From: Bacteriovoracaceae bacterium
GTDB lineage: Bacteria > Bdellovibrionota > Bacteriovoracia > Bacteriovoracales > Bacteriovoracaceae
Reading direction: 5' to 3'
NCBI GenBank assembly: GCA_018675575.1
Contig: JABGXW010000049.1
Span: 1 to 40,790 of the forward strand
DNA length: 40,790 bases
Below, in pieces: positions 36,155 to 40,790 of this stretch. The position numbers were made by a program, and so were the translations under genes. Below the pieces are notes generated by a model, which saw only the letters and a list, made by a program, of their open reading frames with translations, searched no databases and had not been told where the DNA came from. Numbering within the stretch: position 1 is the stretch's first letter; each line of letters starts with the position of its first letter.

Positions 36155-36610
36155 CTATTCTTCGACATTGATAAGCTTCTCTATACTTAGCGATATTAAT
36201 AATTTATCTTTTAATTTATAAACACCTTCTATATATTTTCGTAAATTATTATCTAAAGTATCTGGTGTTTCTTCAAAGGCCTTATTGGGAACATCCATAA
36301 CATCAAGAATCTCATCTACTACAAGTGCATAGAGAGAACCTCTCGACCTAACAATAACATTCATGAATTCCTCGGGATCATCTCCTTTTAATTTAAAAAG
36401 TGTCCTAAGGTTAATACTAGTTACAACTTGTCCTCGTAGATTAATAAGCCCTTCAATATAGTCAGGTGCCATAGGAACTTGTGTGATTTTTTGAGGTCTT
36501 ACAACTTCCTGAACTTCAAGGACAGGGACGGCGTAGAATCCGTCTCCAATTTTAAAACCACATAATTGGACATAATCCAAATTGAGATTATTCTCTTCTA
36601 CAACTTCCAT
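36155..36610 (-). CDS. cheW: Coupling protein CheW
   Basis: The 151-residue protein is a single CheW domain: CGFKIGDGFYAVPVLEVQEVVRP near the start, APDYIEGLINLRGQVVTSINLR (around 48-69), and VDEILDVMDVP. It links the MCP to the CheA kinases in the array and has normal length. The 16-base gap to the upstream cheA and 33-base gap to the MCP place it firmly in the operon. Confidence 0.96.
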   Translation of the reverse strand: MEVVEENNLNLDYVQLCGFKIGDGFYAVPVLEVQEVVRPQKITQVPMAPDYIEGLINLRGQVVTSINLRTLFKLKGDDPEEFMNVIVRSRGSLYALVVDEILDVMDVPNKAFEETPDTLDNNLRKYIEGVYKLKDKLLISLSIEKLINVEE

Positions 36611-36626
36611 CTGCCACTCCTTTTGA

Positions 36627-39437
36627 CTACGCTTCTAAAAGTTCACCCACAGTCTCGATAACCAGCTCTTTTGAGAGTTTCTGCAAATGAACATTAATTC
36701 CTATTTCTGATGATTTTTGTAAATCAAGCTCAGATACTCTTGTTGTGACTGCAATAATAGGGATATTTTTAAACTTATTATTGCAAGATCTAACACGTTC
36801 TACTAATTCAAATCCATTCATTTCTGGCATTTCAATATCAGTAATAACAACATCAAAATTATTTTTACTGTCTTCCAAGAATGAAAGTCCTATCCGTCCA
36901 TTTTCAGCAATTGTAACTAGATAACCTTGAGACTCTAATGCCTCTTGTAAAATACGTTGATAAAGAGTGGAGTCTTCTACTACAAGAATTCTGCCAATTG
37001 CAGACTCTGCTTGGACTTTTTTTCTGGAAAGGTTTAGTTTTTCTATGATTTTATGAATATCTACAATCGTCACAAGGTGATCGTTGACATAGGCCGTTCC
37101 CATAATATCGGAGGAGCCTTGATTATCTTGCTCAATTTTTGAATCGGTTCGTGCGATATCAACAATTCGATCCACCATAAATCCAAAATTATGCCCTCCA
37201 ATTGAAGACACGACACATGGAAGAAGGCCTGTCTGCTCCCCGCCTGATAATTCTTTTTTAAATTTTTCTCTCTTAGAGTCTATTTCCCTATGAGTAGTGA
37301 CCTTAGTCTTATCAACTACTTTCTTCTTATACTTTTTTATTTTATTTTTCAAATCAGCCTTGCCGTTATAAGAAATTTGACTATTTAAAGAGATCAGTGG
37401 CATTGCAAGCCCTCGATACTTGATTAATGATTGCCGACCAGACAACTCAATATTATCTTTATGAAATTCTTCCAAGCGACTAATCAAACATAATGGAATT
37501 CCATAGGGACGATTATCATCTAATTCAAATAGTAATATTTCTTCTGTATCAAAAACTTTTTTAAAATCAGAATCTTTATGCTTATGATTCTCTTTATTAA
37601 CTTCATGCCCTTTTCCTTTATCAACCATATTGAAAAAGCCCAGAGCATCCAAGATTAGAGCAACCTTTCCATCACCCATAATGGTTCCTCCGGCGTAGAT
37701 GTCACCAGATTTAAGTTTTCGACTAAGGGGCTTAACTACTATCTCCTGAGTATCTAAAATATCATCAACAATAAGGCCATAAGTTCCAGACTCTGAATGG
37801 AGAACGACTATATTAAGATGATTTTTAGGTTCTTGATCTTTTTCAAGTTTGAGTGAATCATTTATATTAAAAACAGGAATTAATTGTCCCCTCAAACGAT
37901 AAAAGTTTGACCCATATAAAGTTTCAATTTGTTCAAACTCGTGTTCATCTAATAATACCAGTTCAACTAAGTTTTTTTGTGGAATCACAAAGGTTTCACC
38001 TCCACCAGTCACGATGAGACCTGGAACAATTGCAAGAGTAAGAGGAATATTTAATTTAAATGTTGTTCCTCTTCCATCGTTAGAAGAGACATCACATTTA
38101 CCACCAATCTTTTCAATATTTGATTTAACAACATCCAAGCCAACACCACGTCCTGAAATATTTGTAACCTTCTCAGCTGTTGAAAAGCCTGGGTGAAATA
38201 TTAAATTCATAGCTTTTGAAGCTGTACATTTCTCCGCTTCTTCAAAAGACATTATTCCCTTGCCAATCGCTTTTTCTAAAATTCTTTCAACATTTATACC
38301 ATTGCCGTCATCTGCAATTTCAATAATGACCTGCCCCCCAGAATGATAAGCCTTTATTGATAAAAGGCCGTCCTCTTTTTTACCTTTTCTCTTTCTAATA
38401 TTAGGGTTTTCAATACCATGATCGATTGCATTTCTAATTAAATGAGTAAGTGGATCACGAATGACCTCAAGCAAGGTTTTATCAAGCTCTGTTTCTTGTC
38501 CTTGTATATCTAAGTAGACTTTTTTATCTTGTTTTCTAGATAAATCTCTTACAATTCTATCAAACTTATTAAATACGGCGCCAACTGGTTGCATTCTTGT
38601 AGTCATGATGTCTGTTTGAAGCTCTGATGTGATAACATTTAACTGATGAGATAATCTATTGAGTTCTGGCTCTTCACTAGTTTTTGAAAGTTGCATAAAT
38701 TGATTTCTATTTAAAACTAACTCTCCAACGACATTAAGGATTTTATCTAAAAGACTTACATTAACTCTAACAGTAGGGTCTGTTACTAACTTTGGGTTTA
38801 GCTTTTGTACTTGCTGCTGTTCTTCTTTTAAACCCTCGACCTCAATAACGTTCCTAATTTCTATCTTAGTCAATGCCTCTATTTCTGACACGGGCTCAAG
38901 AGATGATTCACTCTTTTTAGTTTCTTCTTCATTCTTTGTATGCTCTTTAAAGTTTTCTGTCACCATTTCTTCTCTTTCTAGAATCTCTCCAGCAAAATCA
39001 ACAACAGTTTCAGTGGCACCTGATTTTTCATTCAAAAGATGATGCTCTAATAAGGAAATTAACTTTCCAGATAAAACAGAGTAGTTTTGAATTCCTTCAG
39101 AGCCTGATTCTTCAATTTTTTTCACAACTTCAAAACAACAATCAAAACTTTCAAGTATAAGGTCTACCATTTCACCACTAGGCCTTAATGTTCCTTCTCT
39201 AAAGTGATCTAATATTGTTTCTACTGAATGAGTAAGTCCTTCTAACTTTGTAAAGGCCAAAAAACTGGCTGAGCCTTTTAATGTATGCACCTTCCTATAT
39301 ATTGAATGGATAAGATCAGGGTCAGAGGGATTGTCAAATTCCCTTTCATACTGAGTCATCTCCTCAGAGATGCTCGATAAGTTTTCTAATGATTCCAGAA
39401 TAAATTCTTTTAAGATTGGGTTCTCTAAATCAATCAT
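36627..39437 (-). CDS. cheA: CheA histidine kinase with C-terminal receiver
   Basis: The 936-residue protein reads in order: HPt (1-130, H51 in RKVHTLKGSA), a charged linker (135-220), dimerisation helices (222-290), HATPase (325-468: N336 in HLIRNAIDHG, DDGNGI from 377, GRGVGLD at 429-435), CheW-like domain (470-605), a second CheW-like domain with a lysine-rich insertion (630-805), and a receiver (814-935, D867 in VITDIEMP, K920). It is the main kinase of the array. The terminal receiver could be its own phosphate acceptor, as in gliding and type IV pilus systems. GAGAAA precedes the ATG. The 189-base gap upstream probably holds the operon promoter. Confidence 0.96.
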   Translation of the reverse strand: MIDLENPILKEFILESLENLSSISEEMTQYEREFDNPSDPDLIHSIYRKVHTLKGSASFLAFTKLEGLTHSVETILDHFREGTLRPSGEMVDLILESFDCCFEVVKKIEESGSEGIQNYSVLSGKLISLLEHHLLNEKSGATETVVDFAGEILEREEMVTENFKEHTKNEEETKKSESSLEPVSEIEALTKIEIRNVIEVEGLKEEQQQVQKLNPKLVTDPTVRVNVSLLDKILNVVGELVLNRNQFMQLSKTSEEPELNRLSHQLNVITSELQTDIMTTRMQPVGAVFNKFDRIVRDLSRKQDKKVYLDIQGQETELDKTLLEVIRDPLTHLIRNAIDHGIENPNIRKRKGKKEDGLLSIKAYHSGGQVIIEIADDGNGINVERILEKAIGKGIMSFEEAEKCTASKAMNLIFHPGFSTAEKVTNISGRGVGLDVVKSNIEKIGGKCDVSSNDGRGTTFKLNIPLTLAIVPGLIVTGGGETFVIPQKNLVELVLLDEHEFEQIETLYGSNFYRLRGQLIPVFNINDSLKLEKDQEPKNHLNIVVLHSESGTYGLIVDDILDTQEIVVKPLSRKLKSGDIYAGGTIMGDGKVALILDALGFFNMVDKGKGHEVNKENHKHKDSDFKKVFDTEEILLFELDDNRPYGIPLCLISRLEEFHKDNIELSGRQSLIKYRGLAMPLISLNSQISYNGKADLKNKIKKYKKKVVDKTKVTTHREIDSKREKFKKELSGGEQTGLLPCVVSSIGGHNFGFMVDRIVDIARTDSKIEQDNQGSSDIMGTAYVNDHLVTIVDIHKIIEKLNLSRKKVQAESAIGRILVVEDSTLYQRILQEALESQGYLVTIAENGRIGLSFLEDSKNNFDVVITDIEMPEMNGFELVERVRSCNNKFKNIPIIAVTTRVSELDLQKSSEIGINVHLQKLSKELVIETVGELLEA

Positions 39438-39493
39438 AATATTTTCTCATTGTTATTAAAAATAATCTTAGCATTAATTAAAAGTCACCTAAG

Positions 39494-39523
39494 CGATCTA
39501 TTAGTCCTTACACTATTAGATCG
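39494..39523. promoter_or_regulatory. Eleven-pair inverted repeat upstream of cheA
   Basis: CGATCTATTAG (39494-39504) and CTATTAGATCG (39513-39523) are inverted with one mismatch and an eight-base loop, centred 71 bases upstream of the cheA ATG and about 115 bases downstream of the PAS kinase stop. It may be an operator for the chemosensory operon or a weak terminator for the kinase gene. No T-tract directly follows on the minus strand, which argues against a terminator. The remainder of 39438-39626 shows no gene. Confidence 0.45.
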
Positions 39524-39626
39524 TCTTATTTATTGATAAGTTTAAGCTCTTATAGGTTTATTACATTAGGAAAAATAATCTTTTAGAGAGGATTACGTTT
39601 TTGGAGTAACGTGTTTTATTTTTGGG

Positions 39627-40790
39627 TCAGTTTTTGTAAATATTAGCATCTTCTGACAAAGATTCTTTATTAATTTTATTAACTTTATCTACAATTTTAA
39701 AGCTAACGATGAATGATGTATTTGTAGAGTTTTTATTGATATTTACGTCGCCACCGCATCGTCTTAGGATTTTCCTACAGATTCCAAGGCCTAGTCCAAT
39801 TCCCCCCTCTTTTTTCTTAGTCGAAAAAAGATTTGAAAATATTCTCTCGTGATTGCGTTCAGGTATCCCCTGACCACAATCAGTGATTGTAATATATGCG
39901 TGGCCACCAAGAACAGCAGATTCTATATTAATCCATTTATTATCAAATTCTTTAATAGCATCAATTGAATTATTGATAAGGTTAATAAGAACCTGTGTGT
40001 AGTCTAATTCTGGTCCCGATACAAATACATTATCATCCATTTGAAAGGGGTTCACATCTACATTAAATTGTTCTAATTTTAAACACACTCGCTCTAGTGC
40101 TTTTGTCACTATTTGTTTTAAGTTTGCCGATTGCATAGACTTTTCTATACCTTGCTCGCCATCGAGGAGGATTTCTTTAACTCCTTGAAACATATCTTTC
40201 ACTTTTTCAACTGAAGAAATAATTCTTTGGACAGGTTTTTGATCAAAGTCATCTGGTAGTTTTTTTCTCATCATTTGAGTGGACAATAAGACCACTGTCA
40301 GTGGATTCATAACATCGTGGAATATCTGTGCTGTCGTTTCTCCGACTAAGGCAAGCTTCTCACTTTCATTTATAATGGACTCATTTTCTTTCTTATCGGA
40401 TATATTCTTTTGGATATGGATAAACTCTATAATTTTACCGTACTCATCTAATATGGGTATAACCTGAGAGTCAGTCCAATAAAATGATCCATCTTTGGCC
40501 TTATTTTTAATTTCACCTTGCCATGGCCTTTTACTATTTAATTGCTTCCAAAATTGTTTCCAAAATTCATCTTTATGATGTCCTGAGTTTACTAGTGAAT
40601 GAGGTTGATTTTTTATTTCATCCGTAGAATATTGAGATAATTGGCAGAAGTTATCATTCCCATAAGTTATAATACCCATTTCATTTGTACGAGTCACAAC
40701 CAGGTAATCATTTATGGCACAGTCAAGGCCTCCGAGACTTCTTAACGTTTTTTGTAGTTCCAATTCAGTCGATTTCTTTTCATCAATATT
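39627..40790 (-). CDS. PAS-domain sensor histidine kinase, start beyond right edge
   Basis: The frame stays open to the right edge, so the N-terminus is missing. Visible domains: a PAS domain with a PAC tail (YSTDEIKNQPHSLVNSGHH through FIHIQKNISDKKE), a HisKA-type helix with the phosphorylated His in IFHDVMNPLTVV, and the ATPase domain with N-box INLINNSIDAI, G1 DCGQGIPE and G2 GGIGLGLGICR. The H-box motif is 'HDVMNPL' instead of 'HEIRNPL'. No receiver follows. It is on the same strand as the chemosensory operon and could be an additional phosphate donor, but the 189-base gap leaves cotranscription open. Confidence 0.9.
   Translation of the reverse strand, partial: NIDEKKSTELELQKTLRSLGGLDCAINDYLVVTRTNEMGIITYGNDNFCQLSQYSTDEIKNQPHSLVNSGHHKDEFWKQFWKQLNSKRPWQGEIKNKAKDGSFYWTDSQVIPILDEYGKIIEFIHIQKNISDKKENESIINESEKLALVGETTAQIFHDVMNPLTVVLLSTQMMRKKLPDDFDQKPVQRIISSVEKVKDMFQGVKEILLDGEQGIEKSMQSANLKQIVTKALERVCLKLEQFNVDVNPFQMDDNVFVSGPELDYTQVLINLINNSIDAIKEFDNKWINIESAVLGGHAYITITDCGQGIPERNHERIFSNLFSTKKKEGGIGLGLGICRKILRRCGGDVNINKNSTNTSFIVSFKIVDKVNKINKESLSEDANIYKN

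Noticed and set aside
1..40790. Mobile element, prophage, CRISPR or toxin-antitoxin island
   Set aside because: No transposase, integrase, phage gene, spaced short repeats, or flanking inverted repeats were seen. The repeats present are explained by the paralogue duplication.

Overview
The window (about 35% G+C by eye, compact, many overlapping or near-touching genes) looks like the chromosome of a low-GC Gram-negative bacterium of the Bdellovibrio/Bacteriovorax/Halobacteriovorax type. Reasons: LPS-core-type glycosyltransferases, outer-membrane beta-barrels and many lipoproteins; soluble chemoreceptors with 'FHKxPxHQRK' PAS domains; CheA proteins with receiver domains; and several large exported proteins that match no family I know. 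The taxonomic call is inference from gene style, not from a marker gene. No tRNA, rRNA, CRISPR array, transposase, integrase or phage gene was seen.

Layout. (1) 1-4785: an FHA-domain protein cut by the left edge, D-aminoacyl-tRNA deacylase (dtd), then four cell-surface glycan genes (GT4, FkbM methyltransferase, WaaE-like GT2, GT9 heptosyltransferase-like) on both strands. (2) 4843-5877: an acidic-tailed protein ending in a HIT domain whose catalytic histidine motif is degraded. (3) 6132-16651: a plus-strand block of envelope genes. Two large paralogous multi-membrane proteins share near-identical promoter, signal-peptide, mid-gene and terminator DNA but have unrelated central domains. They are followed by a FecR-domain exported protein, a small lipoprotein, a Nudix hydrolase, a 794-residue exported protein of unknown function, and a PP2C phosphatase fused to a cyclic-nucleotide-binding domain. 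(4) 16654-21754: small hypothetical and lipoprotein genes, a pseudo-receiver/HD-GYP-like protein, a MORN-repeat protein, an exported protein preceded by a nested inverted repeat, and a small secreted coiled-coil protein translationally coupled to the next transporter. (5) 21751-28585: a CstA-family transporter, MipA/OmpV and another beta-barrel, and a complete Fbp/Afu-type ABC importer (lipoprotein, fused permease, ATPase) ending near a strong terminator. (6) 28802-40790 (minus strand): a chemosensory operon. In transcription order: PAS histidine kinase (cut by the right edge), CheA with C-terminal receiver, CheW, soluble MCP with tandem PAS, CheB, a protein with a pseudo-HPt domain, CheR, and a second CheA with an N-terminal receiver. 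No free-standing CheY is present.

How the genes may work together. The chemosensory block has every part of an adaptation-capable array (receptor, CheW, CheR, CheB, two kinases). Its only receiver outputs are those inside the two CheAs and CheB, which suggests a non-flagellar or cross-talking signalling system. The envelope block in region 3 looks like a lineage-specific surface module built from duplicated genes with exchangeable central domains, followed by a phosphatase that could respond to a cyclic nucleotide. That block and the two-CheA operon are the parts most likely to hold undescribed biology. Shared function among the region 3 genes is inferred from adjacency only.
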